From: Flagellimonas aurea
GTDB lineage: Bacteria > Bacteroidota > Bacteroidia > Flavobacteriales > Flavobacteriaceae
Assembly: GCF_017313785.1 (NCBI RefSeq)
Contig: NZ_JAFLNL010000001.1
Span: 372,001 to 436,000, forward strand
Direction: 5' to 3'
DNA length: 64,000 nucleotides
Shown: positions 27,215 to 36,063 of the stretch, piece after piece
Layout of the letters: every line of letters starts with the position of its first letter
Position numbering within the stretch: the first letter of the stretch is position 1
Program-made: the position numbers and the translations under genes
The notes under the pieces: generated by a model
What the model was told of the DNA's origin: nothing
Seen by the model: the letters and a program-made list of their open reading frames with translations, nothing else
Databases searched by the model: none

Positions 27215-27688
27215 TTATTTAAACGTTAATACGACTATCCTCGAAGTATTACCTTCAGAAAGGTTTATCTTAATTCTTTCCCCTTTGTCCAGATGGAATT
27301 TAGGAAACACATACACAAATCGGATGGTTTGTCCATGAATGACCTTTTTGGGGACTTTGTGCCTGTACAGCGGCAGGAGTTCCTGTTCCTGATGGGAGGC
27401 GTTCCTCCCTTTTTTCCGCTGACCTTGAACAGTTCCAATTTTCCAAAATCAAACCGGACACCCGGAATAGTTCTCTATTTCAAATTGGACATACACTTTA
27501 TTTTCCACATGATACAAGTTCTTGACAGCCAGTGAAAGGCCTTGAACTTTTTTCTTGCTATTTTTTCGCTCGGGAAGTTGTAACAATGTTTCGCAGGGTT
27601 CCTGAAACTTTTCCCTGACCTTTTTAAAAGAGACAGAGAAATCTTGAACTGTTTCCCTTGGAATCACTTTTTTGGGAACTTTCTCCAA
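27215..27688 (-). pseudogene. traN: Frameshifted traN (DUF4138) conjugation-gene remnant
   Basis: Three successive minus-strand frames add up to the C-terminal half of a Bacteroidota conjugative-transposon TraN protein. Frame 1 (to 27449) includes VQGLSLAVKNLYHVENKVYV and QFEIENYSGCPV. After a frameshift near 27450 it reads FDFGKLELFKVSGKKGG. After a second shift near 27385 it reads ASHQEQELLPLYRHKVPKKV, IRFVYVFPKFHLDKGERIKI and ends RIVVLTFK with TAA at 27215-27217. This matches the TraN layout: a strand with an N-x-S/Y motif, the QE-x-E-x-x-P-L motif, and a late VFPKF-x-x-x-KGE segment. The 5' half is missing; an in-frame stop lies near 27708. Full TraN proteins have about 300 residues and help form the conjugation channel in the outer membrane. 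Confidence 0.75.
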
Positions 27689-27699
27689 GCAAGCAGCGT

Positions 27700-27924
27700 A
27701 TCTTACTTATATCAATTAAACTAAGATTTGAAAGGAAAGAAAAAAATGTTAATAGTGAGGTCCAAATTAATTTTTTAAATAAAACATATGAGGTGGTTTA
27801 TTTGGGGAATAAAGTCACAAAAGTGTATGGCTATAAAATATTAGACTCTGAAATTAGTAAGCTAATAACACTCATAGTTAGAGCTAATATGGAAGCTATC
27901 AAATCAATTTATAAGGATGAATAA
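27700..27924 (+). pseudogene. 5'-truncated fragment of unknown gene
   Basis: A plus-strand frame (SEVQINFLNKTYEVVYLGNK, VTKVYGYKILDSEISKLITL, VRANMEAIKSIYKDE) ends at 27924 but has no ATG before its last quarter. Only a TTG far upstream, inside the traN remnant, keeps it open. Composition is protein-like and AT-rich. I read it as the 3' end of a gene joined to traN debris at about 27700. Family unknown. Confidence 0.35.
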
Positions 27925-27980
27925 CTTTTTTAGGTTTAAAAATTCCTTTTTTTTATCCCCTCAGTCGTCCCCTAAAAATA

Positions 27981-28017
27981 AAAAACCCTCGCAAACTATT
28001 GATTTACAAGGGTTTTT
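27981..28017. terminator. Terminator next to the tRNA remnant
   Basis: AAAAACCCT (27981-27989) and AGGGTTTTT (28009-28017) form a perfect 9-bp stem with T-runs in both directions. On the minus strand it follows the tRNA 3'-end remnant immediately, as expected for the original terminator of that tRNA. Confidence 0.75.
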
Positions 28018-28029
28018 ACTTAGTAAAAG

Positions 28030-28050
28030 TGGTCCCACCTGGGATTGAAC
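28030..28050 (-). repeat. tRNA 3'-end remnant, probable att site
   Basis: Read on the minus strand, 28050 to 28030 is the 3' part of a tRNA: G53, the T-loop TTCAATC, the 3' T-stem strand CCAGG, the 3' acceptor strand TGGGACC and discriminator A. The upstream side (28051 on) is not tRNA. A 21-nt tRNA 3' end joined to a terminator is what integration of an element into a tRNA gene leaves at the distal end. The intact tRNA is not in the window. Confidence 0.6.
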
Positions 28051-28491
28051 TATTTATGTATATTGCTCTTTTCTAGAGTTTTGTAAATATATTTTGGTTT
28101 TTACTCACCGAATAACTCACCAAAGCAATGTCGGATTTCTAATGAACGTATTTTCTTTTAAATATAACCATAATATATTTTAAGAGACATATTTAGGTAA
28201 ATGTCGGTTTGATTTTATAATGGTATAATTGAACTTAATTAAGGCCATCAGCCATTATGTTTTCAAACATAAATGATTAATCAGGACGGTAGGGCGGGAC
28301 GCGAGCTGATACCTTCTATGGATTGTGATAGGGGAATTTGTGTTCTTCTTTGATGGGAAGGATAAAAAAAGTTCATATTTCCTAAAACAACTACGGATTC
28401 ACCTGTACCTATTGCCAAAACACATAAACAAATTCATTGAAAAAGAATCTTTACTGCAATAACCACCGACCATTTTAAAAATGGGTGTTGG
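28051..28491. other. Intergenic region
   Basis: 440 AT-rich bases between the tRNA remnant and the next gene. I find no believable coding frame or RNA structure. Confidence 0.4.
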
Positions 28492-28863
28492 ATGAGCATG
28501 AGAGATTTAAATGGTAAAATTGTGTATGTCCACAATGTGGGAGCACCCGGCATTTCTGGTGAATTGGATATGGTAATGGGAGAACCATTGATTATTGTCA
28601 CATTGTCCAGTAGAACCCTGATGGATGGGTGGGCACAGGTAAGAACAAATATTAGAAAGGCGTTTTTTGGTAGCACATCTCCAATCGAACAGTTCTTGAA
28701 AACTGAAAAGGTAATCAAGACTTATAGAGAGTATGGTTTGGAAAATGCGCACAAACTACTGGTCGAACTCGACAATGATATCTCGGACAGAATTACTTAC
28801 AGTTTTGCTGAAAAATATGCGAATAACAGTCAGCCTGAAAAGGCATCCAGATTCAATCTTTAA
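28492..28863 (+). CDS. Hypothetical protein
   Basis: 123 residues, starting at the ATG at 28492 or at a second ATG at 28498. It appears soluble, with a strand-rich first half (DLNGKIVYVHNVG, ELDMVMGEPLIIVTLSSRT) and a helical second half (IEQFLKTEKVIKTYREYGLE). The composition is balanced and the frame is clearly more protein-like than its shadows, so I take it as real. It stands alone between long intergenic regions next to the mobile-element scar. No family recognised. Confidence 0.5.
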   Translation: MSMRDLNGKIVYVHNVGAPGISGELDMVMGEPLIIVTLSSRTLMDGWAQVRTNIRKAFFGSTSPIEQFLKTEKVIKTYREYGLENAHKLLVELDNDISDRITYSFAEKYANNSQPEKASRFNL

Positions 28864-29597
28864 AAATCTATGAACAGTATTATATGATTAATTTTTAGAA
28901 GACTGATCATAAAATAAGCATCCATATTTAAGCTTCCCCATGGTTTATAATATCTGTCACTTCCTATTGGCACCACGATAATCACTTACTTGGAAATTCC
29001 CCATCAATCTAGGTAAATTCCAGAAGCATACCTTGGTACAACTGATTGCATCCCTTTTGCTTGTAATTTTAATTCTCGTGGATAGTGGCCTTCTTGATTG
29101 ACCGCCCAAAACTGTCGTCAAAAAAATAGTACTGAAAGAGTTCAAGTAAGAATGAATTTCAAAAAGCAAAAAGTAAAGATGATAATTTTAACTTATTGGC
29201 TCCAAGCTCTTATATTTCCCGATTGTTTCCTTGATTACGCATAAAAAGACCTAATCTGTGCCATTTCAATGGGACTATAACACTTGCAGTTTTTAAAATA
29301 ATAAAACTAAAATCTCTGTCCTTAATTAGCATGTTTGTGTCACATTGATATGTCCTCCCTCAGGATAACAGCAATGTTCTGCTAAAACCTAATAATCCAC
29401 CATCAAATTCAAGTACAGCTTGAAATAAACGGTTTTTTAAATCACCTAGTTTGATTTAAAAATCATATGTGTATTTAAGATAGTCCACCAACAAACATTA
29501 AAACTTGTTTTACAATGGCCTTGATACATTCCAAAAAAACTTTTAACAAAGATTTGTTCAAACCTACACACTATCACAAAGCTGTCTCATAGACAAA
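28864..29597. other. Intergenic region upstream of the operator pair
   Basis: About 730 bp of AT-rich sequence with no credible gene on either strand. It separates the element scar from the regulated start of the GalNAc-type locus. Confidence 0.45.
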
Positions 29598-29636
29598 GTG
29601 TTATCGTACACAAAAAGATGATGTGTACGTACACAT
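29598..29636. promoter_or_regulatory. LacI-type operator pair before SusC
   Basis: ATGTGTACGTACACAT (29621-29636) is a perfect 16-bp palindrome with a central CpG, the hallmark of LacI-family sites. Nine nt before it lies GTGTTATCGTACAC (29598-29611). Both elements recur at 47754-47791, next to the LacI gene: the palindrome core is identical over 14 bp and GTGTTATCGT over 10 bp. The pair is 325 bp before the SusC start, leaving a long leader (29637-29960) in which I see no gene. Confidence 0.85.
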
Positions 29637-29960
29637 TTTTTATTAAAATCCTTTGAAAATCCATATTCAACAATTACATTAGCAACTATAAGTATGTTAA
29701 AAAACCGATAAATAATATTTAAAAAACTGTTATTCAGAAACTTAGTTACTATTAAAGCAATTTTAAAATGGAATACCTACCATCTTTCGATTGATATCCC
29801 TGACCAAGAAGTGACCGAGGCGCTTTATAAAGACTTGAACCTAGGCGTTCAACCTACATGATCCAAACCAAATGAAACTTTAAAATAAAACGTGCCGCTG
29901 TCGATTCAGCAAGCGTTGAACCAGATAAAACTTTTACTAACTAGCTAATTGAATTACAAA

Positions 29961-32900
29961 ATGGAAAAACCGATAACTAGATTGTGCCATACCTCCCATA
30001 GGGGCACAAGAATTTTACGCCTTGGGCTGTATCTGTCCCTAATACTGGGTGTTTTGGTCCATACCAATGCCAATGCCAAAATACCAGACCAAATCCAACA
30101 GGATAGGTCGGTCACGGGTACGATAGTGGATGAGAACGATCAACCGCTACCTGGTGCTACCGTTATGGTCTTAGGTACCAATCAAGGTACAACGGCTTCC
30201 TTTGATGGAGAATTTGAAATAACCGTTCCAAGCGGAGCCGATACCTTGGTCTTTTCCTACATAGGTTACATCACCCAGGAAATCGTATTGAATGGACAAA
30301 CTACGCTGTCCATTAAGCTCTTACCGGACACCACCAACCTTAACGAGGTCGTGGTCGTTGGTTATGGAACCCAAAAGAAGAAAGATGTGGTAGGGGCCAT
30401 TTCTTCAGTAAAAAGTGAGGAACTTGTCCTTTCTTCCACACCTTCGGTGGGCCAGGCCCTTCAAGGTCGTGTTTCTGGATTACAGATTGTACAGAACAGC
30501 GCACAACCCGGAGGTGGACAGGATTTTAGGATACGTGGTGCCGCATCCATCAATGCCAGCAACCAACCACTCATTGTAGTAGACGGTTTTCCCATCACCG
30601 ATTTTCAGCAACCTGACTCGGGAAACCGATATGATGGGGGTACACAGGGTATTCTCAACTCTTTCAACCCCAATGATATCGAGTCCATTGAAGTCTTGAA
30701 AGATGCAAGTTCCACAGCGATTTATGGCGCACGGGCATCGAATGGTGTGATTTTGATCACGACCAAAAAGGGAAAAATGGGCAAAATCAGTGTCGATTAC
30801 TCAACGTCCTATTCCTTCCAGGACTACATCAACAACTATGAGATACTTGGCCTGCAGGAATGGATGCAATTACGCAACGATGCCGCATACGAAAACTGGG
30901 CCTTTCTCAATCGGGTCTACCCGTATAGCGACCGTACGTTGGAGGATGCCATAGCCAATCCGGTCAACGGAGTCGCATTTACCCGGTTTTATTCCGATGA
31001 GCAGATAAGAAACGCTGGCCAAGGCACCGATTGGTTGGGTCTTGTCACCCGCGATGGGTCCATCCAACAGCACAACCTCTCCGTAAGAGGGGGAAGTGAA
31101 TCGACCCGGTACTTCCTTTCCGGTAACTTCTATGAACAGAATGGTATTGTAAAAAATTCCGGTTTCGAACGTTCTTCCCTTCGAATCAATATTGACCAGA
31201 CCTTAAACAAATATGTCAATTTTGGATTGAACCTGACCACCAGCCGTATCAACAATCAAAACTCTCAATTGGGAGGTGATCAATATGAGAACTCGGGAAT
31301 CATACGGGGAGCCATACAACAAGGGCCACATATCCAACCCATTGATGAATTCGGGAATTACCCTATCAACCCGGACAGTGCCTTGGAGCCCAACCCCCTT
31401 TCCTTGCTCACCATTTCAGATGAGGGGGTCATAGACAGGACCTTGGGGAATTTCTATTTGGAAGTAAAACCAATTCCTGGATTGACCGCGCGTATGCAAG
31501 CAGGTTTCGACAAGGGTAACACCAGTAGGAACACCTATCTACCAAGGACCACTTTATGGGGAGAACTGGAGAATGGAAGGGCATCGGTCGCCGAACAGGA
31601 AAAAAACGATCGATTGTTGGACCTGACCTTGAACTATACCACGACCATCGAGGAAGACCATAGCTTGAACTTCCTAATCGGTTATTCCTCTCAAAAATAC
31701 CGCTCTGAAAGTACCTCCGCCGGAAACACGGATTTCATTTCGGATGCCTTTCTATGGAACAATCTGAATGCAGGGGCAGGGACAAAAATCGTAGGGTCTT
31801 CAAAAACCGAAAACAATTTCGTATCCTATTTTGCACGGGTCAACTACGTATACAAGGACAGATATATTCTTACCTCTACGGTACGTAAGGATGGCGCAAG
31901 TGTATTTGCCGCCAATAACAAGTACGGTATATTTCCTTCCATTGCCGTGGGCTGGAACCTCAGTGAAGAGCCCTTTATGGAAAACCTTAAAGATGAAATA
32001 TCCCAATTCAAGCTCCGAATCGGATATGGGGAAACAGGTAATGCCGATATCGGGGGTAATGCTTTTGCTGCCTATTACGCCCAACCCGCATATTTAGGTC
32101 CCGATGAATCCATTAATGTTGGGGTCTTTGCTTCAAGATTGGCCAATCCGGACCTTAAATGGGAAACCACCAAGGAAACCAACATCGGACTTGATTTTGG
32201 TTTCTTGAACCAACGTATTTACGGATCGGTCGAAGTGTTCAACAAAGAAATATCTGATTTACTGATGGAAAAACCCATCAATTCATATAACGAGATCAAT
32301 TCCGTTTGGGCCAATGTGGGAAGGACGCAGAGTAAGGGATTTGAATTGACCTTGAGTTCAGACATCATCCGTTCAGAAGATGTCCTCTGGAGAAGCACCC
32401 TGACCTACTCCCAATACCGGGACAGATGGAAAGAACGTGCCGAGGATTTCAGACCGGCCGTTTATGAGAACGATACGGATCCCATCAGGGCCCGTTACAC
32501 CTATATCTCAGATGGTATCATGCAAGCAGATGAAATCGTTGAGGCACAGCCGGACCTATTTCCCGGGCAGATCAAGATAAAGGATGTCAATGGTTTTTCA
32601 AGGGATGCCGATGGCAACCCGGAAGTCGATGAGAACGGTCGTTTTATCAGAACAGGAGCTCCAGACGGTAGGATCGATGAAGCGGACATTGTACTGATGG
32701 GGTCTACCGACCCGGATTTCATTGCCGGGTTTGCCAGTACCCTTCGCTATAAGAACTTTCAATTGAACTTTAACTTCAACGGCATGTTCGGAAGACAGAT
32801 TATCGACCAGACGGATTTCACCTACGGGATCACGGCGGTGGGTGTCGCGACCAATGGGCGAAATGCCCTAAGAAACGTGCTCAATCGATGGACCCCTGAA

Positions 32901-33188
32901 AATCCATCCACTACAAGGCCAGCCTCCCATTTTGGGTACACCCAATACGGTTCAGGCGATTTTTTCCTGCAAGATGCCTGGTTCATCCGATTGCAGAATG
33001 TATCCCTGTCCTACAACCTGCCCAAAAAATGGTTCGGATCGGTAATCAACAGTGCAGCCATTAGACTGGATGGACAAAACCTCTTTGTAATCACTCCCTA
33101 TGATGGTATTGACCCGGAAACAGATGCGTACACCGCGGCCTACCCCAATGTAAGGTCATACACGCTTGGACTTGATTTAAAATTTTAA
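29961..33188 (+). CDS. SusC/RagA-family TonB-linked outer-membrane transporter
   Basis: 1075 residues from the ATG at 29961; the frame opens 12 nt earlier only through a TTG. Domains: long signal region ending VHTNANA (~35), carboxypeptidase-regulatory-like domain (~50-130, VTGTIVDENDQPLPGATVMV), TonB-box region (NEVVVVGYGTQKKKD), plug (~140-260, PLIVVDGFPITDF and SIEVLKDASSTAIYGARASN), and a barrel ending SYTLGLDLKF. It should import an amino-sugar-containing oligosaccharide with the SusD encoded 11 bp downstream. First gene of the six-gene plus operon and preceded by the LacI-type operator pair. Confidence 0.95.
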   Translation: MEKPITRLCHTSHRGTRILRLGLYLSLILGVLVHTNANAKIPDQIQQDRSVTGTIVDENDQPLPGATVMVLGTNQGTTASFDGEFEITVPSGADTLVFSYIGYITQEIVLNGQTTLSIKLLPDTTNLNEVVVVGYGTQKKKDVVGAISSVKSEELVLSSTPSVGQALQGRVSGLQIVQNSAQPGGGQDFRIRGAASINASNQPLIVVDGFPITDFQQPDSGNRYDGGTQGILNSFNPNDIESIEVLKDASSTAIYGARASNGVILITTKKGKMGKISVDYSTSYSFQDYINNYEILGLQEWMQLRNDAAYENWAFLNRVYPYSDRTLEDAIANPVNGVAFTRFYSDEQIRNAGQGTDWLGLVTRDGSIQQHNLSVRGGSESTRYFLSGNFYEQNGIVKNSGFERSSLRINIDQTLNKYVNFGLNLTTSRINNQNSQLGGDQYENSGIIRGAIQQGPHIQPIDEFGNYPINPDSALEPNPLSLLTISDEGVIDRTLGNFYLEVKPIPGLTARMQAGFDKGNTSRNTYLPRTTLWGELENGRASVAEQEKNDRLLDLTLNYTTTIEEDHSLNFLIGYSSQKYRSESTSAGNTDFISDAFLWNNLNAGAGTKIVGSSKTENNFVSYFARVNYVYKDRYILTSTVRKDGASVFAANNKYGIFPSIAVGWNLSEEPFMENLKDEISQFKLRIGYGETGNADIGGNAFAAYYAQPAYLGPDESINVGVFASRLANPDLKWETTKETNIGLDFGFLNQRIYGSVEVFNKEISDLLMEKPINSYNEINSVWANVGRTQSKGFELTLSSDIIRSEDVLWRSTLTYSQYRDRWKERAEDFRPAVYENDTDPIRARYTYISDGIMQADEIVEAQPDLFPGQIKIKDVNGFSRDADGNPEVDENGRFIRTGAPDGRIDEADIVLMGSTDPDFIAGFASTLRYKNFQLNFNFNGMFGRQIIDQTDFTYGITAVGVATNGRNALRNVLNRWTPENPSTTRPASHFGYTQYGSGDFFLQDAWFIRLQNVSLSYNLPKKWFGSVINSAAIRLDGQNLFVITPYDGIDPETDAYTAAYPNVRSYTLGLDLKF

Positions 33189-33199
33189 AAAACATTGTC

Positions 33200-34672
33200 A
33201 TGAATCGATTGAAAACATATATTTTCCTCACAGTCGCAATTGTATTGACCGGCTGTGACCCAGAATTGGAGTCCATCAATTACGATGAGATCAACCCCAG
33301 TATATTTCCATCCTCCGAGGCAGATGTGGAGTCCTTGGTCATTGCGGCCTACCACCCCTTGAGAGGAGCTTGGTCCGATGGTATCCATACCACTTCGGAA
33401 AACGGACTGATGTTCGTATTGGACGCCACCACTGAAATCCTCCAAGGAAACTATGCCGTACAACAAGAGGCCACTTTGCACCGGTATAATCCCACGACCA
33501 CTGGGGTCACCCGTTTCTATGATACGTTTTACAACAAGATCAGTGCGATGACCTTGAGTATCGATAGAATCGCCAACTCCGATGTCAATGAGAACATCAA
33601 GGAACAGGGCATTGCTGAAATTCGCTGTGCACGGGGTCTTTTGGCCTATGAGCTCTTCGATATGTATGGTCCTTTGGTCATCGCTCCCTTGGAAATCCTT
33701 CAAAACCCACTGGAAGAGGCTCCACTGGCCAGACTTTCCCATGAAGAAATGGTCTCTTTTATAGAAACGGACCTATTGGCCGCCATAGAAGGGCTACCAA
33801 CACCGGAAGAGGCCACCTATGGGCGGTTCAGCCAAGGTTTGGCGCGTATGATCTTGATTCGCCTGTACCTGCATGAAAAGCGTTGGGGCGACGTACTGAC
33901 ACAGGCCAATGCAATTTTGGATATGGGATATTACGAATTGGAAGATGATTACGTAGGGCTTTGGGACGTTGAGGCCCCAGTGGACAGTAGGGAGGTCATT
34001 TGGGCCATCCCTGCCGATTATGCCGGAACCAGCGAAAACCAATGGCAATTGATGGTGCTGCCCAGTAATTTTCCAGAGCGTGGAGGGTGGGGAACCATCC
34101 AAAGTTCTTGGAAATTTTATGACTCTTTTGAAGAAGGGGACATCCGAAAAACCAATCTCATCGCAGAGTATACAGGTACCGATGGAGTTACCTACAACCG
34201 TGAAAACCCGGCCAATTATATGCAATTGGGTCCATTGCCCCTTAAAATAGCGGCGGATGCCGATCGGAGCACTGGACTGACCACAGTGGATATAATTCAA
34301 TATCGCTTTGCCGATGTACTATTGTCCAAAGCGGAAGCCTTGGCCAATATGAACGGAGGGGGAACCCAAGAGGCCATTGACCTAGTGAACATCGTACGTG
34401 AAAGGGCCCAAATACCACCATTGGAATTGACAGGGCATACGGATATCGATAGTTTCAACACCATGATATTAGTGGAACGATCCCATGAGTATTGGTGCGA
34501 GAACGGGCAATACCGTTCCGACCTTATACGACATGGAAAATATGTGGAATATGCCAATGACCTGAATGGCGTATCGAGTGAAAGCGCTCCCTACAAAGTA
34601 TTGTTTCCCTTTTCGCTCGAACGTATCTCAGAGGGCAAAGGTGCTTTTCTCCAGAACCCAGGGTACAATTAA
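33200..34672 (+). CDS. SusD/RagB-family lipoprotein
   Basis: 490 residues with lipobox VLTGCDPE (Cys19). SusD features include EIRCARGLLAYELFDMYGPL, LARMILIRLYLHEKRWGDVL (a TPR-like helix pair) and, at the C-terminus, LVERSHEYWCENGQYRSDLI followed by PFSLERISEGKGAFLQNPGY. It binds glycan at the surface and caps the SusC barrel. The next gene starts 2 bp after its stop. Confidence 0.93.
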   Translation: MNRLKTYIFLTVAIVLTGCDPELESINYDEINPSIFPSSEADVESLVIAAYHPLRGAWSDGIHTTSENGLMFVLDATTEILQGNYAVQQEATLHRYNPTTTGVTRFYDTFYNKISAMTLSIDRIANSDVNENIKEQGIAEIRCARGLLAYELFDMYGPLVIAPLEILQNPLEEAPLARLSHEEMVSFIETDLLAAIEGLPTPEEATYGRFSQGLARMILIRLYLHEKRWGDVLTQANAILDMGYYELEDDYVGLWDVEAPVDSREVIWAIPADYAGTSENQWQLMVLPSNFPERGGWGTIQSSWKFYDSFEEGDIRKTNLIAEYTGTDGVTYNRENPANYMQLGPLPLKIAADADRSTGLTTVDIIQYRFADVLLSKAEALANMNGGGTQEAIDLVNIVRERAQIPPLELTGHTDIDSFNTMILVERSHEYWCENGQYRSDLIRHGKYVEYANDLNGVSSESAPYKVLFPFSLERISEGKGAFLQNPGYN

Positions 34673-34674
34673 AT

Positions 34675-36063
34675 ATGGAACAAACAATAAAATCAATGGG
34701 GCTTAGGACTATGGATTCGAGAAGAACATTTTTAAAAAAATCAACATTGGCGGGCATTGGACTCTCTATCTCCCCTTCCTTTACCTATGGACAGTGGGAC
34801 CCCAGTGAAAAATTAAAGATAGGAATGATCGGCGTGGGACTTCGGGGCACCAATCACTTGAACAACCTGTTGCTCAGGAAGGACATTGAAATCGTTGCCA
34901 TCTGTGATATCGATACTGCCCGTACCGCATTGGCCAATGAATTGATTGCTAAGGCCGGTTTCGCGCGACCTAAAGTGTTTGGAAAGGATGTGTATGATTA
35001 CAGGAACCTGTTGGAAATGGAACAAGTGGATGCCGTTATCATCTCCACTCCATGGCTTTGGCATACCGTAATGGCCAAGGACGCCATGAAAGCGGGAAAA
35101 TATACCGGTCTCGAGGTATCTGCCGCCAATACCCTGGAGGAATGCTGGGATTTGGTCGAAGTCCATGAACAGACGGGTACACAACTCATGCTTTTGGAAA
35201 ATGTAAATTACCGAAGGGATGTACTGGCCGTTCTCAACATGGTCAAACAACAAGTTTTTGGCGAATTGGTGCACTTTAGATGCGGCTATCAACATGACCT
35301 ACGGGAGGTAAAGTTCAACAACGGCAAGCAACCCTATGGAGGCGGTGTGGAATTTGGTGAAAAGGCCATCTCGGAAGCCAGTTGGCGTACCAACCATTCC
35401 CTAAAAAGAAATGCCGATGTCTATCCAACTCATGGTGCCGGTCCCATCGCAGCCATGTGCGATATCAACCGCGGCAACCGCTTTTTGTCGATATCCTCCA
35501 ATGCGACCAAAGGGATCGGACTCCATAATTATATTGTGCAACACGGCGGTAAGGACCATCCCAATGCCAAATTGAAGTTTAAGCAAGGGGATGTCATTAC
35601 TTCCACCATTGAGACCGCAAATGGGGAGACGATAATCGTGACCCATGATTGCAACTTGCCCCGCCCCTACTCCCTTGGGTTTAGGGTACAGGGTGCCAAG
35701 GGCCTCTGGGAGGTCGATGGCAATCGCATCTATATAGAGGGACAATCCGAACCGCACACTTGGGACGATGCCTCGGGTTGGCTGGAAAAATATGATCACC
35801 CGCTCTGGAAAAAGTATGGAAAATTTGCCGAGGGATCGGGGCATGGCGGTATGGACTTCTTTGTCATCAATGCCTTTGTGGAATCTGCAAAAAAGAACAT
35901 CGCACCCCCTATCGACGCATATGATGCAGCTGCTTGGAGTGCAATTACCCCACTCTCCGAGGTCTCTATTGAAAACAATGGGGAACCGCAGGATTTTCCT
36001 GACTTTACCAGAGGAAATTGGATTAAAAGAACTCCCTATAATTGGATGAAAAACGACTTCTAA
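34675..36063 (+). CDS. Gfo/Idh/MocA oxidoreductase, GH109-like alpha-N-acetylgalactosaminidase
   Basis: 462 residues. A twin-arginine signal (SRRTFLKKSTLAGIG, 15-29) indicates export in folded form with its cofactor bound. The Rossmann motif GVGLRGTN (53-60) binds NAD. The rest follows the GH109 pattern: EVSAANTLEECW, ENVNYRRDVLAVLNMV, YPTHGAGPIAAMCDINRGNR, CNLPRPYSLGFRVQGAKG, HPLWKKY and GHGGMDFF. GH109 enzymes release terminal alpha-GalNAc by an NAD-dependent redox-elimination mechanism; the Elizabethkingia enzyme is the classic case. Assignment to GH109 rather than another Gfo/Idh subgroup is by motif memory. Later in-frame ATGs at 34696 and 34711 also keep the Tat motif. It fits a locus whose cytoplasmic half looks built for GalNAc. 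Confidence 0.82.
   Translation: MEQTIKSMGLRTMDSRRTFLKKSTLAGIGLSISPSFTYGQWDPSEKLKIGMIGVGLRGTNHLNNLLLRKDIEIVAICDIDTARTALANELIAKAGFARPKVFGKDVYDYRNLLEMEQVDAVIISTPWLWHTVMAKDAMKAGKYTGLEVSAANTLEECWDLVEVHEQTGTQLMLLENVNYRRDVLAVLNMVKQQVFGELVHFRCGYQHDLREVKFNNGKQPYGGGVEFGEKAISEASWRTNHSLKRNADVYPTHGAGPIAAMCDINRGNRFLSISSNATKGIGLHNYIVQHGGKDHPNAKLKFKQGDVITSTIETANGETIIVTHDCNLPRPYSLGFRVQGAKGLWEVDGNRIYIEGQSEPHTWDDASGWLEKYDHPLWKKYGKFAEGSGHGGMDFFVINAFVESAKKNIAPPIDAYDAAAWSAITPLSEVSIENNGEPQDFPDFTRGNWIKRTPYNWMKNDF

Noticed and set aside
28030..28050. Complete tRNA gene
   Set aside because: Only the T-loop and 3' acceptor part exist; nothing upstream can form the rest of the cloverleaf.
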